53,575 nucleotides of DNA, taken from assembly GCA_946625125.1 (NCBI GenBank), contig CAMOSU010000002.1, positions 1 to 53,575 of the forward strand, read 5' to 3'. The DNA comes from an uncultured Clostridia bacterium (GTDB lineage Bacteria; Bacillota; Clostridia; Oscillospirales; Oscillospiraceae). The notes beneath the pieces were generated by a model. It did not search any database and was not told where the DNA came from. It saw only the letters and a program-made list of their open reading frames with translations. Of this stretch, positions 15,835-23,493 are shown piece after piece (the first letter of the stretch is position 1; every line of letters starts with the position of its first letter). Both the position numbers and the translations under genes were made by a program.

Positions 15835-15899
15835 CCCTCCGTTTGTTAGAATGTCAGCGTAAGAACCGCAAGGACGCGCACATTATAACAAACGGAGGG
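15835..15899 (+). promoter_or_regulatory. Leader hairpin that would hide the ribosome binding site of the VWA gene
   Basis: CCCTCCGTTTGTTA (15835-15848) is the exact complement of TAACAAACGGAGGG (15886-15899). The right arm contains the GGAGGG ribosome binding site. The 37-base loop can itself pair further (ATGT with ACAT, GCGT with ACGC). A separate small hairpin GTCGCC-TGGCA-GGCGAC lies at about 15810-15826. Translational control by this structure is inference. Confidence 0.65.
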
Positions 15900-15905
15900 T
15901 TTACC

Positions 15906-16571
15906 ATGAAAAAGGAAATCAACAAGTCTGAGAACAACATCACGGAGCTGGTCTTTATTCTGGATCGCAGCGGCTCCATGGCCGGGCTGGAGAGCGACAC
16001 CATCGGGGGCTTCAACGCCATGCTGGAAAAGCAGAAAAAGCAGGATGGGCTCTGCTTGGTCTCCACGGTGCTGTTTGACAACCAGTCCCAGCTCATCCAC
16101 GACCGGGTGCGGCTGGAGGAGCTGCGCCCCATGACGGCGGAGGACTACCAGGTGGGAGGCTGCACCGCCCTGCTGGACGCCGTGGGAGACGCCATTTGCC
16201 ACATTGGAACCGTCCACAGGTACGCCCGGCCTGAGGACCTTCCCGCCCACACGGTTTTCGTCATCACCACCGACGGCATGGAAAACGCCAGCCACAAATA
16301 CAGCCTCCGGGAGCTCCGCCGGATGATTGAGGAAAAGCAGGAGGCGGCGGGCTGGGAATTTCTATTCATCGGCGCCAACATCGACGCCATCCGGACCGCC
16401 GGAAGCTTTGGCATTCAGGCGGATCGGGCGGTGAACTACCGCGCTGACCGGAAAGGCACCCGGGTTCTCTACGAATGTGTCGGCAAGGCCGTGGGGAGCA
16501 TCCGGGCCAACGCTCCCATGAAGGCGGACTGGTCCCAGGACATCGCGGCGGACTACGCCAGCCGGAATTGA
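15906..16571 (+). CDS. Cytoplasmic VWA-domain protein
   Basis: 221 residues consisting of one von Willebrand factor A domain. The metal-ion-dependent adhesion site is complete: D20-x-S22-x-S24 (LDRSGSM), a Thr in GGCTALLDAVGD and an Asp in ITTDGMENAS. There is no signal peptide or membrane span, so it acts inside the cell, probably binding a partner through Mg2+. It resembles TerY-like and other stand-alone VWA proteins, but no tellurite-resistance genes are nearby. The ATG at 15906 follows GGAGGG, which lies in a 14-bp inverted repeat. Confidence 0.85.
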   Translation: MKKEINKSENNITELVFILDRSGSMAGLESDTIGGFNAMLEKQKKQDGLCLVSTVLFDNQSQLIHDRVRLEELRPMTAEDYQVGGCTALLDAVGDAICHIGTVHRYARPEDLPAHTVFVITTDGMENASHKYSLRELRRMIEEKQEAAGWEFLFIGANIDAIRTAGSFGIQADRAVNYRADRKGTRVLYECVGKAVGSIRANAPMKADWSQDIAADYASRN

Positions 16572-16586
16572 CAAGCCTGCCCGGAC

Positions 16587-17648
16587 TCAGCTCTCGGTAA
16601 ACAGCTCCCGGCAGAGCAGCTCCGCCTCCCGGGTGACGCCGGCGAAGTCCACCGCGGGGCGGTACAGTTCCTCTATAAGATCATGCTGGGCTTTGGCCTG
16701 ACGCAGCCAGCTCACCGCCCGGTCCAGCAGCCGCCGCTCCAGGGTCTTCAGCTCCTCCATGCCCTCCAGCAGAGCGTCTGACAGTCCCGTCTCCAGGGCG
16801 GCGTCCAGGTCCAGACGCAGCATGGCCTGGCCGGAACCGGGGAAGGCCGGGTGGACCCGGAGCCAGCCCTGCCCGCTGTCGGGAAGCAGGACCCCCTGCA
16901 CAGCCTCCGGCTCCAGGGGGTCCATGGCCAGCACCACGTCCTCCCCCGCCTGCCGCCGCGCCCTGGCCAGCCGCATCAGCAGCTCGCCGCCGACGCCGTG
17001 ACTGTCCTGAATGGCCCAGATCCGCCCCTCCCCGGGGTCCAGGGACAGCAGGCCCTTGGGGGTCACTCCGCTCAAATAGATTCGGCGCTCCCTTCCCTGC
17101 CCTTTGCCCTGGGCCAGCCTTCTTTCCGAAAGCTGGCCCAGGGCTTCCTCTGTCACCGCCTGAATCCGCTCCCGGCCCAGAAGCTGCCGCCTGGCCCGCA
17201 GCAGGGCGGCGGCGGCCCGGAGACAGCCGTAGGCGGGGCCGTAGCAAGCGGCGTTGGCGGCCTTGGCCGCCTGTATGGCGGGGATCAGGGGGCGCAGCTC
17301 CGACTCCCGGTAGTATCTGCCCAGGTTTAAGTAATTGGCTCCGCAGCCGCAGAGCTTCGGCTCCACCACATGAGGCGCCGTCCCGTCCACCAGAGCCAGC
17401 CCCAGCTCCGGAATCACCGCGCCGTCCAGGGAATCCGGGTCCGAGGAGCAGAGAATCCGCTCCACCCCCCAGCCGTACTCCTCAGCACGGGCCGCCAGGG
17501 TTTTCATCAGGGTGGATTTTCCGCAGCCGGAGCCTCCCTTCAAAATCAGCAGCCGCCGGATTCTGGGATCGCTTTGCAGAGTCCCGTACTCCGAACGGAA
17601 GCCCTCGGGGGTATTGGCCCCGAGAAAACAGAATTCCGTCACGTCCAT
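16587..17648 (-). CDS. PRK06851-type P-loop ATPase of unknown role
   Basis: 353 residues. Walker A is LILKGGSGCGKSTLMKTL near residue 37; CSSDPDSLDGAVIPELGLALVDGTAPHVVEPK follows as family-specific blocks. The family normally has two related nucleotide-binding halves, and the second half here (about 190-350) contains an AMDPLEPEAV segment and the tail FAGVTREAE. Members occur in Bacillus and Clostridia, including sporulating species, with no assigned reaction that I know. An in-frame GTG sits directly before the ATG; I chose the ATG at 17648 because AAGGAG is only one base from the GTG. Confidence 0.75.
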   Translation of the reverse strand: MDVTEFCFLGANTPEGFRSEYGTLQSDPRIRRLLILKGGSGCGKSTLMKTLAARAEEYGWGVERILCSSDPDSLDGAVIPELGLALVDGTAPHVVEPKLCGCGANYLNLGRYYRESELRPLIPAIQAAKAANAACYGPAYGCLRAAAALLRARRQLLGRERIQAVTEEALGQLSERRLAQGKGQGRERRIYLSGVTPKGLLSLDPGEGRIWAIQDSHGVGGELLMRLARARRQAGEDVVLAMDPLEPEAVQGVLLPDSGQGWLRVHPAFPGSGQAMLRLDLDAALETGLSDALLEGMEELKTLERRLLDRAVSWLRQAKAQHDLIEELYRPAVDFAGVTREAELLCRELFTES

Positions 17649-17704
17649 CACGCTCCTTTCCTTTCATTATACACAGAAAAAGCCGTCTGTGTTCAAATCC
17701 GGGC

Positions 17705-17733
17705 TTGCGTCCCGGGTGGGGCTGTGGTATAGT
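17705..17733 (+). promoter_or_regulatory. Promoter of the acetyltransferase gene
   Basis: TTGCGT at 17705-17710, 17-base spacer, and TATAGT at 17728-17733 preceded by TGG (extended -10). Confidence 0.55.
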
Positions 17734-17762
17734 GGGCCTGAAAAAAGGAAGGAGGTCTGTTT

Positions 17763-18365
17763 ATGACGGAACAGGAAAAAATGCTGGGGGGACTGCTCTA
17801 CGACCCCTCGGACAAGACTCTCTCCGAGCTTCGGCTCCGGGCCCACAGACTCTGGCAGGAATACAATCTGCTGGCGGAGACGGAGCCCCGGCGGGAGGAG
17901 ATTCTGAAGGAGCTGTTTCCCGATCTTGGGCCGGATACCTTTCTGGCCGGGCCGATCTACATTGATTACGGGGTCTTTACCCACTTCGGAGCCCGCTGCT
18001 ATGCCAACTTCAACTTCACAGTGCTGGACACCTGCCCCGTCACCATTGGGGATAACGTGATGTTCGGTCCCAACGTCTCCCTGCTGACCCCCCTGCACCC
18101 TTTGCTGCCGGAGGAGCGAAATCTGCGGACCCGGCCCGACGGCAGTCTCTATGATCTGGAATACGGCGCGCCCATCGTCATTGAAAACGACTGCTGGATT
18201 GCCTCGGACGTGAAGATTCTGGGGGGCGTCACCGTTGGCCGGGGCTCCGTCATCGGCGCGGGCAGCGTCGTGACCCGGAGCATCCCCGCCGGGGTTCTGG
18301 CCGCCGGAAACCCCTGCCGGGTGATTCGACCCATTACGGAAGCGGATCGTTTGGAAAAACCTTGA
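17763..18365 (+). CDS. Maltose/galactoside-type O-acetyltransferase (hexapeptide repeat)
   Basis: 200 residues, typical of the Maa/LacA family. An N-terminal helical MAC domain (MTEQEKMLGGLLYDPSD) precedes the left-handed beta-helix. The active-site region FNFTVLDTCPVTIGDNVMFGPNVSLLTPLHPLLPEER contains the catalytic His in the TPLHP loop, and the C-terminal WIASDVKILGGVTVGRGSVIGAGSVVTRSIPAG is a run of hexapeptides. These enzymes move an acetyl group from acetyl-CoA to a sugar hydroxyl in the cytoplasm. The physiological acceptor cannot be told from sequence. GGAGG precedes the start. Confidence 0.9.
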   Translation: MTEQEKMLGGLLYDPSDKTLSELRLRAHRLWQEYNLLAETEPRREEILKELFPDLGPDTFLAGPIYIDYGVFTHFGARCYANFNFTVLDTCPVTIGDNVMFGPNVSLLTPLHPLLPEERNLRTRPDGSLYDLEYGAPIVIENDCWIASDVKILGGVTVGRGSVIGAGSVVTRSIPAGVLAAGNPCRVIRPITEADRLEKP

Positions 18366-18390
18366 TATTTCCAGGAGTCTGTGGTATAAT
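18362..18390 (+). promoter_or_regulatory. Promoter of trpS
   Basis: TTGATA at 18362-18367, 17-base spacer, TATAAT at 18385-18390 with an extended TGG. The leader is too short for a T-box, so trpS is not attenuated by uncharged tRNA here. Confidence 0.7.
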
Positions 18391-18424
18391 ATGTAAAATA
18401 TTCCATCATTCGAGGTGATACTCT

Positions 18425-19429
18425 ATGGAAGGGAAAAAAGTCATGCTCTCCGGCATCAAGCCCAGCGGAGATCTGACCCTGGGCAGCTATCTGGGGGCCA
18501 TTCGCAACTGGAAGGACCGGGCGGAGGAATTTGACTGCTACTACTTTATGGCGGACCTGCACGCCATCACCGTCCGCCAGAACCCCGCCGATCTGCGCCG
18601 CCGCACCATGGAGCAGCTTGCCCAGTACATCGCCTGCGGCCTGGACCCGGAGCAAAACACCCTCTTCATCCAGAGCCATGTACACCAGCACGCCGAGCTG
18701 GGCTGGGTGCTGAACTGCTACGCCATGTTCGGAGAGCTCTCCCGCATGACCCAGTTCAAGGATAAAAGCGCCAAGAACGCCGACAACATCAACGGCGGCC
18801 TGTTCACCTACCCCGCCCTGATGGCGGCGGATATTCTGCTCTATCAGCCGGACTACGTTCCCGTGGGAGAGGATCAGAAGCAGCATGTGGAGCTGACCCG
18901 GGACATCGCCGTGCGCTTCAACCACCTCTACGGCGACACCTTCAAGCTCCCGGAGCCCTACATCCCCAAGGTGGGCGCCCGGATCATGAGCCTGGCAAAC
19001 CCCGAGGCAAAAATGTCCAAGTCCGAGAACGACGATCCCGGACGGGTCACTCTGATGGACCCCCCGGAGGTGATTATGCGGCAGTTCAAGCGGGCCATTA
19101 CCGACTGCGACGCCTGCGTCCGCTATGATCCCGAGAACAAAAAGGGAATCTCCAACCTCATGACCATCTATGCCGCCTGCACCGGAAAGAGCTTCCCGGA
19201 AATTGAAAAGGAGTTCGACGGCAGAGGCTACGGAGACTTCAAGGCCGCCGTGGGAGAGGCTGTGGTCTCCACCCTGAGTCCCATCCGGGAGGAGGCCGCC
19301 CGGCTCATGAAGGACAAGGCCTATCTGGAAAGCGTCTGCAAGAACGGCGCGGAGAAGGCCTCCTACATTGCCAACAAGACTCTTCGCAAGGTCTACAAAA
19401 AGGTGGGCTTCGCGGCAAAGCCCAACTAA
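18425..19429 (+). CDS. trpS: Tryptophanyl-tRNA synthetase
   Basis: 334 residues, standard for bacterial class Ic TrpRS. The HIGH-equivalent is in SGIKPSGDLTLGSYLGAIRNW near residue 10 and the KMSKS loop is AKMSKSEND near residue 200. The AMFGELSRMTQFKDK block and GGLFTYPALMAADILLYQ are also conserved. It charges tRNA-Trp in the cytoplasm. It is transcribed from its own promoter and is followed 25 bases later by the tagO-like gene, possibly on the same transcript. Confidence 0.97.
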   Translation: MEGKKVMLSGIKPSGDLTLGSYLGAIRNWKDRAEEFDCYYFMADLHAITVRQNPADLRRRTMEQLAQYIACGLDPEQNTLFIQSHVHQHAELGWVLNCYAMFGELSRMTQFKDKSAKNADNINGGLFTYPALMAADILLYQPDYVPVGEDQKQHVELTRDIAVRFNHLYGDTFKLPEPYIPKVGARIMSLANPEAKMSKSENDDPGRVTLMDPPEVIMRQFKRAITDCDACVRYDPENKKGISNLMTIYAACTGKSFPEIEKEFDGRGYGDFKAAVGEAVVSTLSPIREEAARLMKDKAYLESVCKNGAEKASYIANKTLRKVYKKVGFAAKPN

Positions 19430-19454
19430 GCGCACAACTGAGGAATAGAGAACC

Positions 19455-20633
19455 ATGATTTTAGACGTAAACTTTCTGCTTCGGGTGGGAGCCGCCCTGC
19501 TGACGGCGGGCATTCTCTCCTTCCTGATTACCCCCCTGGTGAAGCATCTGGCCATGAAGGTGGGGGCTATGGACATTCCCAAGGACAATCGCCGGATGCA
19601 CACCGTCCCCATTCCCAGAATGGGCGGACTCGCGATTTTCATCGGCTTCCTGCTCTCCGTTCTGGTCTTCTGCCGGGAACTGGACCGGGGGCTGCAGTCC
19701 ATCCTGCTGGGCGCCATTGTCATTGTGATTCTGGGGGTCTTTGACGACAAGTACGCCCTGGGGGCCAAGCTGAAGCTGGTGGTCCAGTTGGCGGCGGCGG
19801 CCATTGTGGTGTTCTACGGGGATCTGCGGATTGACCGGATCACCAATCCCTTTGGCAGCAGCTACTACTCCTACTGGGATTTCGGAGTCTTTGCCTACCC
19901 CATCACCATCGTGTGGATCGTGGCAATTACCAATGCCGTGAACTTCATCGACGGTCTGGACGGGCTGGCCTGCGGCGTGAGCTGCATCTCCTCCATCAAT
20001 CTGCTGGTAATTGCCCTGCTGGTCTCCGATGCTCGGGTGGCCATTATCATGGCCGCCCTGACCGGCGCCTGCTTGGGCTTTGTCCCCTACAACTTCAACC
20101 CCGCAAAAATCTTTATGGGAGACACCGGCTCCACCTTCCTGGGCTTTATGCTGGCCACGGTCTCCATCCAGGGGCTATTCAAAGCCTACACCGCCATTTC
20201 CTTCATTGTCCCCTTCCTGCTGCTGGGCCTGCCCATTTTTGACATCTGCTTTGCGGTAATCCGCCGGGTGGCTAGCGGACGCAGCCCCATGGAGGCGGAC
20301 CGGGGCCACTTCCACCACCGGCTCATTGACATGGGCTTCAGTCAGAAGCAATCTGTGGCCATTGCCTATGTGCTCACCGGTATTCTGGGCCTGGCCGCCG
20401 TGCTGCTGACGGTCTCGGGGGCCATGCGAACCCTCATTATGCTGGGGGCCATTCTGGTGGTGGGGGCCATCGGCATGCGGATCATCATGGGCGGCATGCC
20501 CCGGGCCAAATTCTGGCACCATGTAAAGCACGGCACGCCCCCCCAGCAGTGCCCTGATCCCCCCGCGGAGTCCGCCTCAACCCCGGCTCCGAAGGAACCT
20601 GAACCGGAGGAACAACATGAACAGCAAGATTAA
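19455..20633 (+). CDS. tagO: Undecaprenyl-phosphate GlcNAc-1-phosphate transferase (TagO/WecA)
   Basis: 392 residues, about eleven membrane helices in the MraY/WecA superfamily. The motifs are VFDDKYALGAKLK, NAVNFIDGLDGLA, KIFMGDTGSTFLGF, and the GHFHHRLIDMG loop that distinguishes WecA/TagO from MraY. It starts secondary wall polymer or teichoic acid synthesis by putting GlcNAc-1-P on undecaprenyl phosphate at the inner membrane face. The C-terminal 35 residues are a Pro/Glu-rich tail. It overlaps mnaA by 17 bases, which supports co-expression. The product may carry the polymer to which the SLH proteins in this window bind; that is inference. Confidence 0.93.
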   Translation: MILDVNFLLRVGAALLTAGILSFLITPLVKHLAMKVGAMDIPKDNRRMHTVPIPRMGGLAIFIGFLLSVLVFCRELDRGLQSILLGAIVIVILGVFDDKYALGAKLKLVVQLAAAAIVVFYGDLRIDRITNPFGSSYYSYWDFGVFAYPITIVWIVAITNAVNFIDGLDGLACGVSCISSINLLVIALLVSDARVAIIMAALTGACLGFVPYNFNPAKIFMGDTGSTFLGFMLATVSIQGLFKAYTAISFIVPFLLLGLPIFDICFAVIRRVASGRSPMEADRGHFHHRLIDMGFSQKQSVAIAYVLTGILGLAAVLLTVSGAMRTLIMLGAILVVGAIGMRIIMGGMPRAKFWHHVKHGTPPQQCPDPPAESASTPAPKEPEPEEQHEQQD

Positions 20634-21774
20634 AGTCCTGTCCGTATTCGGAACCCGCCCGGAGGCCATTAAAATGGCCCCCCTGGTGAAGCATCTGGCC
20701 AGCCGCCCGGAATTTGAAAGCCTCTGCTGCCTCACCGGCCAGCACCGGGAAATGCTGGATTCCGTGATGGAGATTTTTCAACTGAAGGCCGACTATGATC
20801 TGAACATCATGCAGGTCCGGCAAACCCTCTCCTCCATCACCAGCCGGACCATTCTGGGCATGGAGGAGGTCATCGAGTCCGCCCAGCCTGATTTGATTCT
20901 GGTCCACGGAGATACCTCCACCACCTTTGCCGGAGCTCTGGCTGCCTTCTATCACAAGGTCCCCGTGGGTCATGTGGAGGCCGGGCTTCGGACCTGGGAC
21001 AAGTACTCCCCCTTCCCGGAGGAGATGAATCGGACCCTGGTGGGAGACATTGCCGCCCTCCACTTCTGCCCCACGATCAACAACCTGCGAAATCTGGAAC
21101 GGGAGGCCGTGGCCGGGTCCAAGTTCATCACCGGCAACACCGTCATTGACGCCATGCAAACCACCGTCCGCCCGGATTTTGTCTTCTCCGTGCCGGAGCT
21201 CAACGCTCTGGACTTTCAGAGCCGCCGGGTGATTGCCGTCACCTGCCACCGCAGGGAAAACTACGGCGAGCCCATGCGGAACATTATGGAGGCCCTTCGG
21301 GAGCTGGCCCTGTCCCACCCGGAGGTGGAGCTGGTCTATCCTGTCCATCTCAGCCCCGTGGTGCGGGAATGCGTCTTCGGCATTCTCAAGGACCTGCCTC
21401 GGGTTCATCTCATTGATCCCATCGACGTGGAGAACATGCACAATCTCATGGCCCGCTGTGATTTCGTCATGACGGACTCCGGCGGACTGCAGGAGGAGGC
21501 CCCTGCCTTGGGCAAGCCCGTTTTGGTGCTGCGCCGGGAGACAGAGCGTCCCGAGGCCGTCCAGGCCGGAACCGTGAAGCTGGCGGGAGTGGAAAAGCAG
21601 AGGATTCTGGAGCTGGCGGAGGAGCTGCTGAACGACAAGGCGGCCTACAACGCCATGGCCCACGCCGTGAATCCCTACGGCGACGGCCACGCCTGCGCCC
21701 GCATCGCCCAGGGGATTCTGTGGCACTTCGGCCGTCTGGCGGAAAAGCCCGCCGATTTCGGCGCGGCGCGTTAA
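20617..21774 (+). CDS. mnaA: UDP-N-acetylglucosamine 2-epimerase (non-hydrolysing)
   Basis: 385 residues of the WecB/MnaA family, with VFGTRPEAIKMAPLV at the N-terminus, TGQHREMLD, VHGDTSTTFAGALAAFY, VGHVEAGLRT, VTCHRRENYG and MTDSGGLQEEAP. It interconverts UDP-GlcNAc and UDP-ManNAc in the cytoplasm. Directly after a TagO-type transferase it would feed ManNAc into wall teichoic acid or a related secondary polymer. Its start lies inside the end of tagO, with a GGAGGAACAAC ribosome binding site. Confidence 0.95.
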   Translation: MNSKIKVLSVFGTRPEAIKMAPLVKHLASRPEFESLCCLTGQHREMLDSVMEIFQLKADYDLNIMQVRQTLSSITSRTILGMEEVIESAQPDLILVHGDTSTTFAGALAAFYHKVPVGHVEAGLRTWDKYSPFPEEMNRTLVGDIAALHFCPTINNLRNLEREAVAGSKFITGNTVIDAMQTTVRPDFVFSVPELNALDFQSRRVIAVTCHRRENYGEPMRNIMEALRELALSHPEVELVYPVHLSPVVRECVFGILKDLPRVHLIDPIDVENMHNLMARCDFVMTDSGGLQEEAPALGKPVLVLRRETERPEAVQAGTVKLAGVEKQRILELAEELLNDKAAYNAMAHAVNPYGDGHACARIAQGILWHFGRLAEKPADFGAAR

Positions 21775-21783
21775 GACCGGGGG

Positions 21784-22296
21784 ATGGCAGCGTCTATGAG
21801 CACGGACCGGCAGCGCCTCCTCCCCTCTCCCTTGGGGGACATTTTGCTGCAAGCCCGGGACGGACGTCTGGTGGGGCTGTGGTTTATGGGACAGGCTCAC
21901 TTCGGCAGGCTCTCCGGCCCTGCCCTTCCCCTTCCCGGCTCTGCCTCAGATCCCCATGCGCTGGAGGCCGCGGCGGATTGGCTGGGGCGTTATTTCCGGG
22001 GGGAGGAGCCCGGTCCTTTACCGCCCATCAGTCTATGCGGCACCCCCTTTCAGCAGCGGGTCTGGACCGCGCTGCTGGCGATTCCCCGGGGAGAAGTCCG
22101 AAGCTACGGACAGCTTGCAGCCGCCCTGAGCAGCTCTCCCAGGGCTGTGGGAGGGGCCGTGGCCCGAAACCCCATCTCCATTCTGGTCCCCTGCCACCGG
22201 GTTGTGGGGGCCGGAGGACTCACCGGCTACGCCGGCGGTCTGGATAAAAAGCAAGCCCTGCTCAGCCTGGAGCGGGGCGAGTCCCGAAGAATCTGA
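21784..22296 (+). CDS. ogt: Methylated-DNA--protein-cysteine methyltransferase
   Basis: 170 residues. The active-site motif ILVPCHRVVGAGG near residue 135, the GGAVARNP helix and the GYAGGLDKKQALLSLE tail identify an O6-alkylguanine-DNA alkyltransferase. The protein takes the alkyl group onto its own cysteine and is used once. It starts ten bases after mnaA and could be read from the same transcript. A bidirectional terminator separates it from the convergent cysteine desulfurase. Confidence 0.93.
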   Translation: MAASMSTDRQRLLPSPLGDILLQARDGRLVGLWFMGQAHFGRLSGPALPLPGSASDPHALEAAADWLGRYFRGEEPGPLPPISLCGTPFQQRVWTALLAIPRGEVRSYGQLAAALSSSPRAVGGAVARNPISILVPCHRVVGAGGLTGYAGGLDKKQALLSLERGESRRI

Positions 22297-22304
22297 TTCA
22301 TCCA

Positions 22305-22346
22305 AAAAACGCTCGCGGCCTGCGTCAGCAGGCTGCGAGCGTTTTT
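22305..22346. terminator. Bidirectional terminator between ogt and the cysteine desulfurase
   Basis: AAAAACGCTCGC-G-GCCTGC, loop GTCA, GCAGGC-T-GCGAGCGTTTTT. It has A- and T-runs on both sides and serves both convergent genes. The stop codon of the minus-strand gene lies in the loop, so the hairpin overlaps its last codons. Confidence 0.85.
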
Positions 22347-23461
22347 ACCGCCTCGATGGCCGCGGCCACCTCCTGGGGCGTGGTAAAGGGGGAAAAGCTG
22401 AATCGCACAGCACCCCGCTCCTCCGTTCCCAGGGCTCGGTGCATGCGGGGCGCGCAATGAGCGCCGGCCCGTACCCCAATGTCAAACTCCGTGGCAAGCA
22501 GGTCCGCCGCCTGAGCGGAGTCCAGCTCCCCGATGTTGAGGCTGACAATCCCGGCCCGCAGGGGCTGGCTGAAGTCTCCGTAGACCGTCACCCCGTCTAT
22601 GTCCCGGATGCCCCGGTAGAATTCCAGCATCCGGGCATGCTCCCGGCTGTAGAGACTCTCCTGCCCCGCCGCGATGATATAGTCCAAAGCAGCGGAAAGT
22701 CCGGCGATGCCGTGGGCGTTGAGGGTCCCGGCCTCCAGTCTGGTGGGATACTCCATGGGCTGCCCGGGATCATAGGAGTGGACCCCGCTGCCCCCCCGCT
22801 TAAAGGGGCGAAGCTCCACGCCGGGGCGAATGCAGAGGCCTCCGGTCCCCTGAGGCCCCATCAGACCCTTGTGGCCGGTGAAGCAGAGCAGGTCGATTCC
22901 CATAGCCTCCATGTCGATAGGCAAAACTCCGGCGCTCTGGGCGGCGTCCACCACCAGCAGAGCCCCCTGACTGTGGGCCAGAGCGGCAATCCGGGGCAGG
23001 TCCAGCGTGTTGCCCGTGAGATTGGAGGCGTGGGTACACACCACCGCCCTGGTCCCGGGGCTGATCATTTCCTCCAGCCTGTGATAATCCACCCGTCCCT
23101 GGCGATCCGCAGGCAGAATCTCCAGCTCCATCCCCCGGCTCTGCAAATCATAAAGGGGCCGCAGTACCGAGTTGTGCTCCAAATCCGTAGTGACAGCCCG
23201 TTCTCCCGGCCCCAGCAGGCCGTAGAGGGCAATGTTCAGGGCTTCCGTGGCATTGGCGCAAAAAACCACATGATCTGGCCTGGGACAGCCAAACAGGGCC
23301 GCCAGCTTTCTGCGGGTCAGATACACCCTCCGCCCCGCCTCCAGGGCCGCGTCATATGCCCCCCGGGCAGGATTTCCCAGGGAGCCTATCGCCGCCGCCA
23401 CCGCCTCCGCCACCCCGGGGGGCTTGTGCAGAGAGGTGGCCGCGCTGTCAAGGTAGATCAT
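22325..23461 (-). CDS. SufS-like cysteine desulfurase (class V aminotransferase)
   Basis: 378 residues. The PLP-binding lysine is in CFTGHKGLMGPQGTGG near residue 195; DLEHNSVLRPL and VVDAAQSAGVLPID are group II landmarks; the catalytic cysteine is probably in RAGAHCAPRMH near residue 342, equivalent to the SufS RxGHHCA loop. The reaction is L-cysteine to alanine plus enzyme persulfide. There are no suf scaffold genes next to it, so it may serve thiI or other sulfur acceptors. It belongs to the clostridial branch often found alone. Confidence 0.88.
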   Translation of the reverse strand: MIYLDSAATSLHKPPGVAEAVAAAIGSLGNPARGAYDAALEAGRRVYLTRRKLAALFGCPRPDHVVFCANATEALNIALYGLLGPGERAVTTDLEHNSVLRPLYDLQSRGMELEILPADRQGRVDYHRLEEMISPGTRAVVCTHASNLTGNTLDLPRIAALAHSQGALLVVDAAQSAGVLPIDMEAMGIDLLCFTGHKGLMGPQGTGGLCIRPGVELRPFKRGGSGVHSYDPGQPMEYPTRLEAGTLNAHGIAGLSAALDYIIAAGQESLYSREHARMLEFYRGIRDIDGVTVYGDFSQPLRAGIVSLNIGELDSAQAADLLATEFDIGVRAGAHCAPRMHRALGTEERGAVRFSFSPFTTPQEVAAAIEAVKTLAAC

Positions 23462-23493
23462 CCTTCCGCTTCCTTTCTTCTCAGGGGCAGGTT

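Noticed and set aside
18366-18424. T-box upstream of trpS
   Set aside because: The leader is under 40 bases and has no T-box core.
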